This document shows positions 1 to 7,732 of a DNA stretch of 64,000 nucleotides, piece by piece; the stretch's first letter is position 1, and each line of letters opens with the position of its first letter. Source of the DNA: Streptomyces roseifaciens (GTDB taxonomy: Bacteria > Actinomycetota > Actinomycetes > Streptomycetales > Streptomycetaceae). The stretch covers positions 1,674,001 to 1,738,000 of the forward strand of contig NZ_LNBE01000004.1 of NCBI RefSeq assembly GCF_001445655.1, written 5' to 3'. Under the pieces are notes generated by a model, which saw nothing but the letters and a program-made list of their open reading frames with translations, was not told the origin of the DNA and made no database searches. The translations under genes were made by a program, and so were the position numbers.

Positions 1-2
1 TG

Positions 3-113
3 ACCGACATGGGCGTCGAACCGGGCGAGGCGCCTCCCTCGGACGCGCCCTCCTCGGCGCCCCCGTCACCGTCGAAGGCGCCGTCCCCGGCGCCGAAGCC
101 CTCGAAGTGCTGA
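3..113 (+). CDS. C-terminal end of an unidentified protein (partial)
   Basis: The window opens inside a plus-strand reading frame (codons in phase with position 3) that ends at TGA 111-113. The visible 36 residues are rich in Pro, Ser, Ala and Lys and end in Lys-Cys. Such tails are common at the C-terminus of actinobacterial envelope proteins, but no domain is visible, so no function is assigned. A strong hairpin follows at once, consistent with the end of a transcription unit that converges on upp. Confidence 0.4.
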   Translation, partial: TDMGVEPGEAPPSDAPSSAPPSPSKAPSPAPKPSKC

Positions 114-142
114 GGGGATGAGGCCTGCGGCCCGGCATGACA

Positions 143-175
143 CCGCCGGTCTTCCACGACGTGGAAGACCGGCGG
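143..175. terminator. Bidirectional terminator between convergent genes
   Basis: Perfect 15-bp inverted repeat (143-157 and 161-175) with a 3-nt loop, starting CCGCCGGTC. It lies 30 bp after the stop of the left-edge gene and 41 bp before the stop of upp, which comes from the other side, so it can serve both units. There is no U-tract, as usual for high-GC actinomycetes. Confidence 0.85.
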
Positions 176-215
176 AATGCGCGGTGAAGGCCCGCGCGTG
201 CGTCGGAGCCGGCGG

Positions 216-851
216 CTAGCCCGCCGTGCCGTACATGCGGTCGCCCGCGTCGCCCAGGCCCGGGACGATGTAGCCGTTCTCGTTGAGGCGCTCGTCGACC
301 GAGGCGGTGACCACGGTGACCGGGGCGCCCGCGAGCTCGCGCTCCATGACCTCGACGCCCTCCGGGGCGGCCAGCAGGCAGATCGCGGTGACGTCGTCGG
401 CGCCGCGCTCGATCAGCTCGTTGATCGCCGCGACCAGCGTGCCGCCGGTCGCCAGCATCGGGTCCAGGACGTAGACCTGGCGGCCCGAGAGGTCGTCGGG
501 CATGCGCGTGGCGTAGGTCTCCGCCTTGAGGGTCTCCTCGTTGCGGATCATGCCCAGGAAGCCCACCTCGGCGGTCGGCAGCAGCCGGACCATGCCGTCG
601 AGCATGCCGAGGCCGGCGCGCAGGATCGGCACCACGAGCGGGCGCGGGTGGGAGAGCTTGACGCCGGTGGTCGCCGTCACCGGGGACTCGATGTCCACCT
701 GCTCGGTGCGCACGTCGCGCGTGGCCTCGTAGGCGAGCAGGGTGACCAGCTCGTCGGCGAGACGCCGGAAGGTGGGGGAATCGGTGCGCTTGTCGCGCAG
801 GGTGGTGAGCTTGTGCGCCACCAGGGGGTGGTCGACGACGTGGATCCGCAT
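216..851 (-). CDS. upp: Uracil phosphoribosyltransferase
   Basis: Makes UMP from uracil and PRPP in the cytoplasm (pyrimidine salvage). The 211-aa product has the usual family length. It carries the PRPP-binding signature [11 protein letters not shown], with the family's aspartate followed by the glycine-rich loop, and the uracil-binding C-terminal segment ([17 protein letters not shown]). The ATG at 851 gives the standard N-terminus [11 protein letters not shown]. No clear ribosome-binding site precedes it. The gene is monocistronic and ends at the hairpin shared with the left-edge gene. Confidence 0.97.
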   Translation of the reverse strand: MRIHVVDHPLVAHKLTTLRDKRTDSPTFRRLADELVTLLAYEATRDVRTEQVDIESPVTATTGVKLSHPRPLVVPILRAGLGMLDGMVRLLPTAEVGFLGMIRNEETLKAETYATRMPDDLSGRQVYVLDPMLATGGTLVAAINELIERGADDVTAICLLAAPEGVEVMERELAGAPVTVVTASVDERLNENGYIVPGLGDAGDRMYGTAG

Positions 852-1040
852 GACATCGACATTAACCGAGCTTTCGGCCCCGGGCCGCCGCCGTGCGGCG
901 TTCGACCCTCCGCCGCAGGTCTGCGGGGGTCTGTCGCCGCACTGGCATCAAACCACCACTTAGGGGGAAAGTGGGCACGTACGCCCGGTCTGTCGCTCCG
1001 GGCGTGGCCGGCGAAGCACTCGGCACGAGGTGGTCCTGCC

Positions 1041-1277
1041 ATGGCTGAAGACGCCCCCGAGAAGCCCGACACGACGCGTGGCGCACCGGCGCCCGAACCC
1101 CGCACCGGCGCCGAACCCGGCCCCGGGGCCGAGGAGGAGGCGGACCGCCGCCGCAGACGCGCCCAGTTCCTGCGCGAGCTCAACGAGGCGAAGGAGCTCC
1201 GCGACCGCGTCCAGCCGCGCCGGGCGCGGGCCGCCCGGATGCGCCAGCAGATGCGGATGAGGACCTTCCGCTGGTGA
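1041..1277 (+). CDS. Small basic conserved protein
   Basis: A 78-aa protein with two parts: an acidic, proline-rich N-terminal half (about residues 1-33) and a strongly basic C-terminal half with an Arg run followed by a predicted helix (AQFLRELNEAKELRDRV, then many Arg and Met) ending FRW. The ATG at 1041 is preceded by a GAGG motif. Similar small Arg-rich proteins occur beside upp and tadA in other streptomycetes, to my recollection, but their function is not known. The composition suggests nucleic-acid or ribosome binding, which is only an inference. Confidence 0.7.
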   Translation: MAEDAPEKPDTTRGAPAPEPRTGAEPGPGAEEEADRRRRRAQFLRELNEAKELRDRVQPRRARAARMRQQMRMRTFRW

Positions 1278-1451
1278 CGCGGCCGCCCGGACGGCGGTGC
1301 CCGCAGCGCCACGTGAGGCACATCTCTTCGGACTGCTGCACGACGCAGCGCGGAAGACCTCTCGCAACGGCGAGGTTTCTGCCACGATTCCGAGTGGGCG
1401 GGGTGGTCCCCGTCCGGCCCGGCACCGCCTATGACCAGTGGGAGAGTCACG

Positions 1452-1979
1452 GTGTACTTCGCCGCACTGCTCGCGCGCACCGACGACGGATGGGAAGCGA
1501 GCGACACAGAACTCGACAACGTGGAAACCCTGGCCGACCTCGCCGACCTGGCCCGGGAAGCCTCCTCCGAGGAGGACACGGTCCTCGCCCTCATCGAGCA
1601 GGAGGGCGCCTGGTTCGGCGTCGTCCGCGTCGACGGTGAGGACGATCCGCGCGTCTTCGTCTCGAACGCCGTCGTCGCGGGCCGCAGCTCGTACGGCGCG
1701 ATGCTCGTCGACGAGCTGATCGGCCGCGACGACACCGATGCCGACGAGCTCGACGACCTCGACCTGGACGGCACGGAGGACGGCGAGCCCGACCCCGTGG
1801 AGGACGACACCGAGGGGACGGACGCCGCCGAGCCGCGGCCGGACGGCCCCCTCGGCGACTACGAGCTCCTCTCCGACCTCGGCGTGGGCGGGAAGGAGCT
1901 GCTCGCCCTCGAAGGGGACGCCCTCAGCGAGATCGCCGACGCCCTCGGCTGCACGGACGTCCTGGAGGCCGTGCGCTGA
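1452..1979 (+). CDS. tRNA adenosine deaminase-associated protein
   Basis: Acidic 175-aa protein lying directly upstream of tadA on the same strand. The N-terminal part (YFAALLARTDDGWEASDTEL) matches the family annotated as tRNA adenosine deaminase-associated protein; no catalytic motif is visible. The middle is very acidic (runs of Asp and Glu, about residues 90-130), and a conserved-looking C-terminal part ends near SEIADALGCTDVLEAVR. I chose GTG 1452 because GGGAGAG sits 5 nt upstream. An in-frame ATG at 1431 would add seven residues but has no ribosome-binding site. Co-occurrence with tadA suggests a role linked to tRNA editing; that is inference. Confidence 0.85.
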   Translation: MYFAALLARTDDGWEASDTELDNVETLADLADLAREASSEEDTVLALIEQEGAWFGVVRVDGEDDPRVFVSNAVVAGRSSYGAMLVDELIGRDDTDADELDDLDLDGTEDGEPDPVEDDTEGTDAAEPRPDGPLGDYELLSDLGVGGKELLALEGDALSEIADALGCTDVLEAVR

Positions 1980-2013
1980 CGCCCGCCCGGGCAGGTTCGC
2001 TCACACTGGTGCC

Positions 2014-2532
2014 ATGAACGAAGCCGTCCGCGACCCCGGTACCTCCCGCGCCGCTCCGGCCGGAGCGGAGCACGACCCCGTACGCGCACCGTGGACCGGC
2101 CCCATGCGGGCCGCCCTGGACGAGGCCGTACGGGCCCCCGCCACCGGCGACGTGCCGGTCGGCGCCGTCGTGCTGGGTCCGGACGGCTCCGTCATCGGCC
2201 GCGGCCGCAACGAGCGCGAGGCCACCGGCGACCCCACCGGTCACGCCGAGGTCCTCGCCCTGCGCGAGGCGGCGCGGGCCGTGGGCGAGTGGCGCCTCGC
2301 GGGGTGCACGCTGGTGGTGACGCTGGAGCCGTGCACGATGTGTGCGGGTGCGATTGTCCTCTCCCGCGTCGACCGCGTCGTCTACGGCGCCGTGGACGAG
2401 AAGGCCGGTGCGGCGGGCTCCCTGTGGGACGTCCTGCGCGACCGCCGGCTCAACCACCGTCCCGAGGTGATCCAGGGCGTCCTCGCCGGGGAGTGCGCGG
2501 GGCTCCTGACGGACTTCTTCCGCAGCCGCTGA
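2014..2532 (+). CDS. tadA: tRNA-specific adenosine deaminase
   Basis: Zinc-dependent deaminase that converts A34 to inosine in tRNA-Arg(ACG), needed for decoding CGN codons. The 172-aa sequence shows the cytidine/deoxycytidylate deaminase fold: the H-A-E motif (GHAEVLALREA) with the catalytic Glu, and the second zinc-binding motif PCTMCAGA. The N-terminal 30 residues before MRAALDEA are poorly conserved in type. An alternative ATG at 2104 would give the classical shorter enzyme of 142 aa. It lies 34 bp after the deaminase-associated gene, consistent with one operon. A serine tRNA follows. Confidence 0.95.
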   Translation: MNEAVRDPGTSRAAPAGAEHDPVRAPWTGPMRAALDEAVRAPATGDVPVGAVVLGPDGSVIGRGRNEREATGDPTGHAEVLALREAARAVGEWRLAGCTLVVTLEPCTMCAGAIVLSRVDRVVYGAVDEKAGAAGSLWDVLRDRRLNHRPEVIQGVLAGECAGLLTDFFRSR

Positions 2533-2584
2533 GCGCCCCGGCGGCCCTGATGAGGAGCGTCACACCCCTTCGCCCCCGAACCGA

Positions 2585-2615
2585 TTTCAGAGCACGGCCC
2601 ACCGTCCGCTAAGCT
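2585..2615 (+). promoter_or_regulatory. Possible promoter of tRNA-Ser
   Basis: TAAGCT at 2610-2615 lies 7 nt before the mature tRNA 5' end and has a weak -35-like TTTCAG 19 nt upstream. The position fits a tRNA promoter, but the match is modest. Confidence 0.3.
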
Positions 2616-2622
2616 CTCTCTC

Positions 2623-2709
2623 GGTAGCGTGTCCGAGCGGCCTAAGGAGCACGCCTCGAAAGCGTGTGTGGGGGCAACTCCACCGTGGGTTCAAATCCCA
2701 CCGCTACCG
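2623..2709 (+). tRNA. tRNA-Ser(CGA)
   Basis: Class II tRNA with a long variable arm. The acceptor stem pairs GGTAGCG (2623-2629) with CGCTACC (2702-2708), the discriminator is G2709, and an encoded CCA follows at 2710-2712. The anticodon stem is CACGC/GCGTG around the loop CTCGAAA, giving anticodon CGA (2657-2659), which reads UCG. The T arm contains GGTTCAAATCC. A strong terminator hairpin follows directly. Confidence 0.97.
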
Positions 2710-2715
2710 CCAGCG

Positions 2716-2753
2716 ACACCCCTTCGCCCGTGGAAACACGGACGGAGGGGTGT
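2716..2753 (+). terminator. Terminator of tRNA-Ser
   Basis: 17-bp stem (2716-2732 with 2737-2753, one mismatch and one G-T pair) closed by a GAAA tetraloop and followed by TCTGCTTTT. This is one of the few hairpins in the window with a T-rich tail, so it is a good intrinsic terminator. Confidence 0.9.
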
Positions 2754-2834
2754 TCTGCTTTTCCGGGACGCTTCCGGGGCCTTTCGGGTGCCTGACGGTT
2801 CCGGGGGCTTTCCGGGTGCCTTCGGGGCGGGTGG

Positions 2835-4097
2835 TCAGTGCCTGATCTCCATCGGGATGCCGGTGGGCGTCGTGAAGTAGAGCCAGCGGTCGCCGGTCAG
2901 GGGGCCTTCCGCGATGGTCTCCGGGGTGCCGAGGAGGCCGACGCCCGGGACCGTGGCCAGGTGCGCGGCGGCGGCGTCCACGTCGTCGACGTCGAAGGCG
3001 AGGTGCCGGCCGCCGATGTCGCTGTTGCGCGGCGGGGCGGCCGGGGCGCCGGGGGTGAGCACGATGCGGCCGGCGGGGCCGAGGCGCAGGGCGGCGTCGC
3101 CCTCGGGGGTCCGGTGGGTCTCCTCGGCGCCCAGGACGTCCGTGAAGAAGGCGACGGCGGCGTCCACGTCGGCCACGGTGTGGGCGACGTGGTCCACGTG
3201 CGGTTCCGCGGGGCCGTCCGGCGGGAGCTGCAGCAGGCGCAGGGTCAGGCCCCAGGGGGTCGGGAAGTCGCCCGGGGTCCCGTCCGGCGTGATGCCGGGG
3301 ACGCCGGCCAGGTGCCGTGCGGCGGCGCCGGGGTCGCCGACGCGCACGGCGAGGCGGTGGTGGCCCGTGGTTCCGGCCGGCGGCGGCGCGGGCTTCTGAT
3401 CGGGGTCCGCGTACTGGAAGAGCTCGATGCGGGTGACCGGGCCGAGGCGCAGCATCGCGATCCGGGCGACGGCGCGCGGGTGGACGCCGAGTTTGCGGTG
3501 CATCCAGTCGCCGGTGGCGTGGGCGATGGGTCCTTCCTCGTGGAGGAGTTGCGCGCCGAGGGCGTCGGTGAAGAAGGCGACGGCCCCGTCGAGGTCGGTC
3601 ACGGTGAAGGCGTGGTGGTCGAGCCGGTAGGCGGGGCGGGGGTCACGGGCGGTGCCGGCGGCGCGCAGGCGTACCACCGGGATGACCCGGTCCGTGCGCT
3701 TCTCGAAGTCCGCGAACTGCGGCGATACCGCGACCTGCGCCGCGTAGAGGCGGTCGCGTTCGGTGGCTTCGGTGAAGACGGCCTCCACGGAGAAGGTGCG
3801 TCCTTCGTGCTCCACGGTGGCGACGGGGTGCGCGCGCAGGTTGCGGCACCAGGCGGGGTCGGTGTCGTCGCCTCCGTTGGCGGCGAAGACGACCCAGTCG
3901 CCGCCGTCGCGCAGGTACGTCGCCGGGGTGGTGCGGGGGAGGCCGCTGCGGCGGCCGGTGGTGGTGAGGAGGATCAGCGGGACGCCTTCGAAGTCGCCGC
4001 CCACGCGGCCCGCGTGGGCGCGGAACTCCTCGATGATGCGCTGGTTGAAGGGGTTGGCGTTGCTGTCTGCGGCGCCGGGAGCGGGGGGCCGGGGCAT
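2835..4097 (-). CDS. Fusion of F420-type nitroreductase domain with two VOC domains
   Basis: A 420-aa cytoplasmic protein with three parts. Residues about 10-140 resemble the DUF385/Ddn family of deazaflavin (F420)-dependent nitroreductases, with the typical LTTTGRRSGLPRTTPATYL and AWCRNLRAHP segments. Residues about 155-280 and 285-420 are two vicinal oxygen chelate (glyoxalase/bleomycin-resistance) domains, beginning LDHHAFTVTDLDGAVAFF and VDHVAHTVADVDAAVAFF. The ATG at 4097 is preceded by AGGAAAGGA, and the gene lies 5 bp after the MFS gene stop, so the two form an operon. Exporter plus modifying or binding enzyme suggests detoxification or resistance to a small molecule; that is inference. 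The longer reading frame through the MFS gene is a shadow. Confidence 0.85.
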   Translation of the reverse strand: MPRPPAPGAADSNANPFNQRIIEEFRAHAGRVGGDFEGVPLILLTTTGRRSGLPRTTPATYLRDGGDWVVFAANGGDDTDPAWCRNLRAHPVATVEHEGRTFSVEAVFTEATERDRLYAAQVAVSPQFADFEKRTDRVIPVVRLRAAGTARDPRPAYRLDHHAFTVTDLDGAVAFFTDALGAQLLHEEGPIAHATGDWMHRKLGVHPRAVARIAMLRLGPVTRIELFQYADPDQKPAPPPAGTTGHHRLAVRVGDPGAAARHLAGVPGITPDGTPGDFPTPWGLTLRLLQLPPDGPAEPHVDHVAHTVADVDAAVAFFTDVLGAEETHRTPEGDAALRLGPAGRIVLTPGAPAAPPRNSDIGGRHLAFDVDDVDAAAAHLATVPGVGLLGTPETIAEGPLTGDRWLYFTTPTGIPMEIRH

Positions 4098-4102
4098 GGC
4101 GG

Positions 4103-5386
4103 TCAGTCCTTTCCTGCGAGGCCTGCGGGTTCTACGGGGCGTACGGGTTCTGCGGGACCTGCCGGGGAGGTGGCGGGCACACGGGCCGGGCGGCGGCGGG
4201 TCCTCAGCTCGTACGCGCACACCGCGAGTCCTGCGGCCACGACGGCCGCGCCCACGACCGGCGCTGCGCGCAGGCCCGCACCGGACTGGACCGTCGCGCC
4301 GCCGAGCAGGCCGCCCGCGGCGATGCCGATGTTGAAGGCCGAGCTGTTGACGGACAGCGCGAGCGTCGGCGAGCCGACCTCGGCGGAGGTGACGATGATC
4401 GTGTTGAGGCCGGGCACGGTGCCGAAGTAGGCCAGGCCCAGCAGCAGGAGGGCGCCTGCGGTGAGCCAGGGGAGGGAGGCCACCGCGGCCAGCAGGAGCA
4501 GAGCGCCCGTCACGGCGGCGAGGATCACGGTGAGGGACGGCACGAGGGACCGGTCGGCCGCCTTGCCGCCGAGCGCGTTCCCGGCGACGCCGCCCGCGCC
4601 GTAGAGGAGCAGCAGCGCCGTGACGGCCTGTTCGCCGAAGCCGCTGACGTCCGTGAGCAGGGGCACCGCGTAGGTGAAGGCGGTGAAGACGCCGGCGCTG
4701 CAGAAGACGGTGATGGCGATGGCGCGCAGGACCCGGGGGCGGGCCAGGACGCGCAGTTCGGCGAGGGCGCTCCCGCCGCCTGCCGCGCCGCCCCCGTCGG
4801 CTGTTGTGCTGCCGTCCGTGGCGGGCCGCTGCGGGCCGGAGGGGAAGCAGCGGGCCAGCAGGGCGAGGCAGGCCAGGCTCATGGCCGTGATGGTCCAGAA
4901 GGTGGCGCTCCAGCCGTAGTGCTGGCCGATGAAGGTGCCGAGGGGCACGCCGAGGACCATGGCGAGGCCGAAGCCGAGGGTGATCCTGGCGCCGGCGGAG
5001 GCGCGCTGCCCGGGCGGGGCGAGTTCGCCGGCGGAGGTCAGGCAGAGGGCGAAGACCGTGGAGTGGGCGAAGGCGCTGACGAGGCGTCCGGTGACGAGGA
5101 GGGCGTACGAGCCGGCCGGGGCGGCGAGTGCGGCGATCACGTTGCCGAGGGCGAAGAGCGCCAGCATGCCCAGGAGGAGGGGCTTGCGGGGCAGCCGGCC
5201 GGTGGCCAGCGTCATCAGCGGGCCGACGACGACCACGACGGCCGCGTACACGCTCACCAGCAGCCCCGCCGCGGACAGCGAGACCCCGAGGTCGTCCGCG
5301 ATGCGCGGCAGGATGCCCGCGATGACGGACTCCGCGGTGCCGATGCTGAAGGTGCACAGCATCATGGCCAGGATGGGCAGGGGCAT
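4103..5386 (-). CDS. MFS transporter, DHA1/arabinose-efflux type
   Basis: A 427-aa integral membrane protein with about 12 hydrophobic segments. The N-terminal MPLPILAMMLCTFSIGTAESVIAGILP and the internal loop TGRLPRKPLLLG are characteristic of the drug and sugar efflux branch (CmlA/AraJ-like) of the major facilitator family. ATG 5386 was chosen because a GGAG motif lies about 5 nt upstream and the membrane domain begins at once; the in-frame start at 5449 would add 21 charged residues without a ribosome-binding site. It is followed 5 bp later by the nitroreductase-VOC gene. The substrate is unknown. Confidence 0.88.
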   Translation of the reverse strand: MPLPILAMMLCTFSIGTAESVIAGILPRIADDLGVSLSAAGLLVSVYAAVVVVVGPLMTLATGRLPRKPLLLGMLALFALGNVIAALAAPAGSYALLVTGRLVSAFAHSTVFALCLTSAGELAPPGQRASAGARITLGFGLAMVLGVPLGTFIGQHYGWSATFWTITAMSLACLALLARCFPSGPQRPATDGSTTADGGGAAGGGSALAELRVLARPRVLRAIAITVFCSAGVFTAFTYAVPLLTDVSGFGEQAVTALLLLYGAGGVAGNALGGKAADRSLVPSLTVILAAVTGALLLLAAVASLPWLTAGALLLLGLAYFGTVPGLNTIIVTSAEVGSPTLALSVNSSAFNIGIAAGGLLGGATVQSGAGLRAAPVVGAAVVAAGLAVCAYELRTRRRPARVPATSPAGPAEPVRPVEPAGLAGKD

Positions 5387-5485
5387 GGTTCTCCGGGGGA
5401 CGTGCCGGGGCGAGGAGTGCGGGCCGGCGGTGCGTGGCGGGGGATCCACGCGCCGCCGGCCCGGGTCCGGGTGCCGGGGCGGCCG

Positions 5486-6433
5486 CTACTCGCGGGCGCC
5501 GACGGGGGCGGGGAGGGCGTCGAGCTCGGCGATCTCGGCGGCGGTCAGCTCGACGTCGGCGGCCGCGGCGTTCTGCTCGAGGTAGGCGAGCGTCTTGGTG
5601 CCCGGGATCGGCACGACGTGCTCGCCCTGGGCCACGAGCCAGGCCAGGGCGACCTGCGAGAGGGTGACGCCGTGGCGGTCGGCGATCGTGGCGACGGTGT
5701 CCACGATGGCCTTGTTGGCGGCCATGGCCTCCTCGGTGAAGCGGGGCATGGCGCGGCGCCAGTCGTCCTCGGTGAGGTCGGCGGGGTTGCTGAAGCGGCC
5801 GGTGAGCAGGCCGCGGCCCAGCGGCGAGTAGGGCAGGAAGGCGATGCCCTGCTCGTTGCAGTAGGGGAGGACCTCGCCGAAGGAGTCGCGGGTGAACAGC
5901 GACGCCTCGGACTCGACGACGGCGACCGGGTGCACGGCCTGGGCGCGCTTGACGTCCTCCAGCGCGACCTCGGACAGGCCGATCGCGCCGACCTTGCCGG
6001 CGGCGACGAGCTCGGCGAGCGCGCCCCAGCTCTCCTCGACCGGGACGCCCGGGTCGATGCGGTGCAGCATGTAGACGTCGACGTGGTCGGTGCCGAGGCG
6101 CTTGAGGCTCGCCTCCAGGGCCGACTTCAGATAGTCGGGGCGGCCGTTGAGGGCCAGGCCGTTCTCGTCGAGGACCAGACCGCCCTTGGTGGCGAGCACG
6201 ACCTCGTCGCGGCGTCCCGCGAGGGCCTTGCCGACCAGCTCCTCGTTGGTGAACGGGCCGTAGACGTCGGCGGTGTCCAGCAGGGTGACGCCCAGGTCGA
6301 TCGCGCGGTGGATGACCTTGACGGAGGCGTCGTCGTTCCGGTTCTGCGGGTCGTAGGCGAAGGACATGCCCATCGTCCCCAGACCGATCCGGCCGACCTC
6401 CGGGCCGTTCTTCCCCAGCGTGGTGGTGCGCAT
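5486..6433 (-). CDS. Aldo/keto reductase
   Basis: NAD(P)H-dependent oxidoreductase of the AKR superfamily, 315 aa. The catalytic tetrad can be seen: Asp and Tyr in LLDTADVYG, Lys in VVLATKGG, and His in DVYMLHRIDP. The C-terminal NADPH-binding segment is VVPIPGTKTLAYLEQN. It resembles the AKR13 (YakC-like) group acting on aldehydes and ketones. It lies 100 bp downstream of the acyltransferase operon on the same strand, behind its own AT-rich promoter region with a small palindrome, so it is probably a separate unit. The physiological substrate cannot be told. Confidence 0.92.
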   Translation of the reverse strand: MRTTTLGKNGPEVGRIGLGTMGMSFAYDPQNRNDDASVKVIHRAIDLGVTLLDTADVYGPFTNEELVGKALAGRRDEVVLATKGGLVLDENGLALNGRPDYLKSALEASLKRLGTDHVDVYMLHRIDPGVPVEESWGALAELVAAGKVGAIGLSEVALEDVKRAQAVHPVAVVESEASLFTRDSFGEVLPYCNEQGIAFLPYSPLGRGLLTGRFSNPADLTEDDWRRAMPRFTEEAMAANKAIVDTVATIADRHGVTLSQVALAWLVAQGEHVVPIPGTKTLAYLEQNAAAADVELTAAEIAELDALPAPVGARE

Positions 6434-6468
6434 CGTCGGACTTCCTCTCTGCCCCCGATCAGGAGCAT

Positions 6469-6480
6469 TTGAACTTTCAA
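6469..6480. promoter_or_regulatory. Small palindrome upstream of the aldo/keto reductase
   Basis: TTGAA-CT-TTCAA lies in a locally AT-rich stretch 36 bp upstream of the aldo/keto reductase start. It has the shape of a MarR/HxlR-type half-operator, but no regulator is adjacent, so it is only a candidate. Confidence 0.3.
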
Positions 6481-6532
6481 GTAAAAATCTAGACGGCCCG
6501 GGCGGGGCCCGCGACGGGGCCGGACCTGTTTG

Positions 6533-7732
6533 TCAGGTTCGTTTCCGCGGCCTCGCGAAGCGCATGGCCGGGCGCTCGACGCAGACGTAGAGCAGCCAGG
6601 CGCAGAGCAGGGCGGCGCCGGCCTCCAGGGCGAGGACGGCAAGGGCGAGCGGCGTGGGCAGGGCCCAGCGGGCGCCCATGCGGCCGCGGGCGAACTCCAG
6701 CAGGACCTGCTGGACCATGTAGAACGCGAAGGACACCTCTCCCAGCCACAGCATCACCCGCCCGCGGAAGGGCGACCGCGTGCCGTTCACGTCGGCCATG
6801 GCGGCGGCCGGGATCAGCAGGGCGAACGGCGCGATCGTGATCGCGTTGATCGCGTACGGCGGCGGGACGAGCAGGGAGACGCCGTACGCCGCCACCGTCA
6901 GCAGGCCGGCGGGCAGCAGGCCCAGGCGGAGCCAGCGGCCTTCGAGGACGATGCGGGCCATGAGGATGCCGAGCACGAAGTCCAGCAGGCGGGTGGCGGG
7001 CAGGATGTAGACCAGCCAGAACTGCGGCTCCGAGACCGCGTACGGCACCTCGATCACCGGCGAGCCGGGGACGAACAGGTCGGCGGCGAGGGCGACGCCC
7101 ACGACGGCGGCCACGGTGCCGCCCGCGTACCACCACAGCCGTTCCGCACGGATGCGCCGCACCAGCCGCACCCAGAACGGGAACGTCAGGTAGAAGAGCA
7201 GCTCGCACGAGAGCGACCAGCTGGGCGGGTTGACGCTGAAGTACACGTCGATGTCGTGGAACCAGGACTGCACCAGCAGCAGGTTCGGCACCGCCTGCGC
7301 CGCCCCGGTGGTGGAGGCCGCGATCAGCAGCAGGCCCAGGACCCACATCACCGCGTGGTTGGGGAAGATCTTGAAGAAGCGGCGGCGCCAGAAGGACACC
7401 GCGCGGTCGCCGGGGCGCGCCGACCACGTCATCACGAAGCCGCTGAGGACGAAGAAGAACGACACCCCCACCCAGCCCGCCCGGCTCAGCACCTGACGGT
7501 ACGTCTCCGCCGCGCCGCCGTCGGCGAACAGATCGGTCGCCACGTGCGGCAGCGACGCGTGGTACAGGAACACCAGCAGGGCGGCGATGAACCGCATGCC
7601 CGTCAGGGACGGAAGGCGCGAGCGGGAGACCGGGGACGCGGGGGAGGCGGTGGAGGCGGGAGAGGCGGCGGGGGCCGGGGAGGCCGCCGGGGCGGCGGCC
7701 TCCCGTACCCGTACGCCGGGTTGCACGGTCAC
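6533..7732 (-). CDS. Acyltransferase 3 family membrane protein (copy 1)
   Basis: A 399-aa multi-pass membrane protein of the acyltransferase_3 (OafA/NodX-like) family, which transfers acyl groups to sugars and other hydroxyl substrates. The conserved R-X10-H motif is present near the N-terminus (R in GMRFIAALL, H of the following FLYH), about ten hydrophobic segments follow, and a basic tail ends RFARPRKRT. The N-terminal 40 residues are Ala/Pro/Ser-rich. It starts at GTG 7732, overlapping the upstream paralog by 4 bp, and is the last gene of the cyclase-cupin-oxidase operon. It may acylate the cluster product or an envelope sugar. Confidence 0.9.
   Translation of the reverse strand: MTVQPGVRVREAAAPAASPAPAASPASTASPASPVSRSRLPSLTGMRFIAALLVFLYHASLPHVATDLFADGGAAETYRQVLSRAGWVGVSFFFVLSGFVMTWSARPGDRAVSFWRRRFFKIFPNHAVMWVLGLLLIAASTTGAAQAVPNLLLVQSWFHDIDVYFSVNPPSWSLSCELLFYLTFPFWVRLVRRIRAERLWWYAGGTVAAVVGVALAADLFVPGSPVIEVPYAVSEPQFWLVYILPATRLLDFVLGILMARIVLEGRWLRLGLLPAGLLTVAAYGVSLLVPPPYAINAITIAPFALLIPAAAMADVNGTRSPFRGRVMLWLGEVSFAFYMVQQVLLEFARGRMGARWALPTPLALAVLALEAGAALLCAWLLYVCVERPAMRFARPRKRT

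Noticed and set aside
2629..2880. Open frame across the serine tRNA
   Set aside because: It reads through the tRNA and its terminator; the tRNA structure fully explains the sequence.
4098..5357. 840-residue extension of the nitroreductase-VOC frame through the MFS gene
   Set aside because: The extension is an Arg/Pro-rich shadow of the MFS frame; a ribosome-binding site and ATG at 4097 define the real start.
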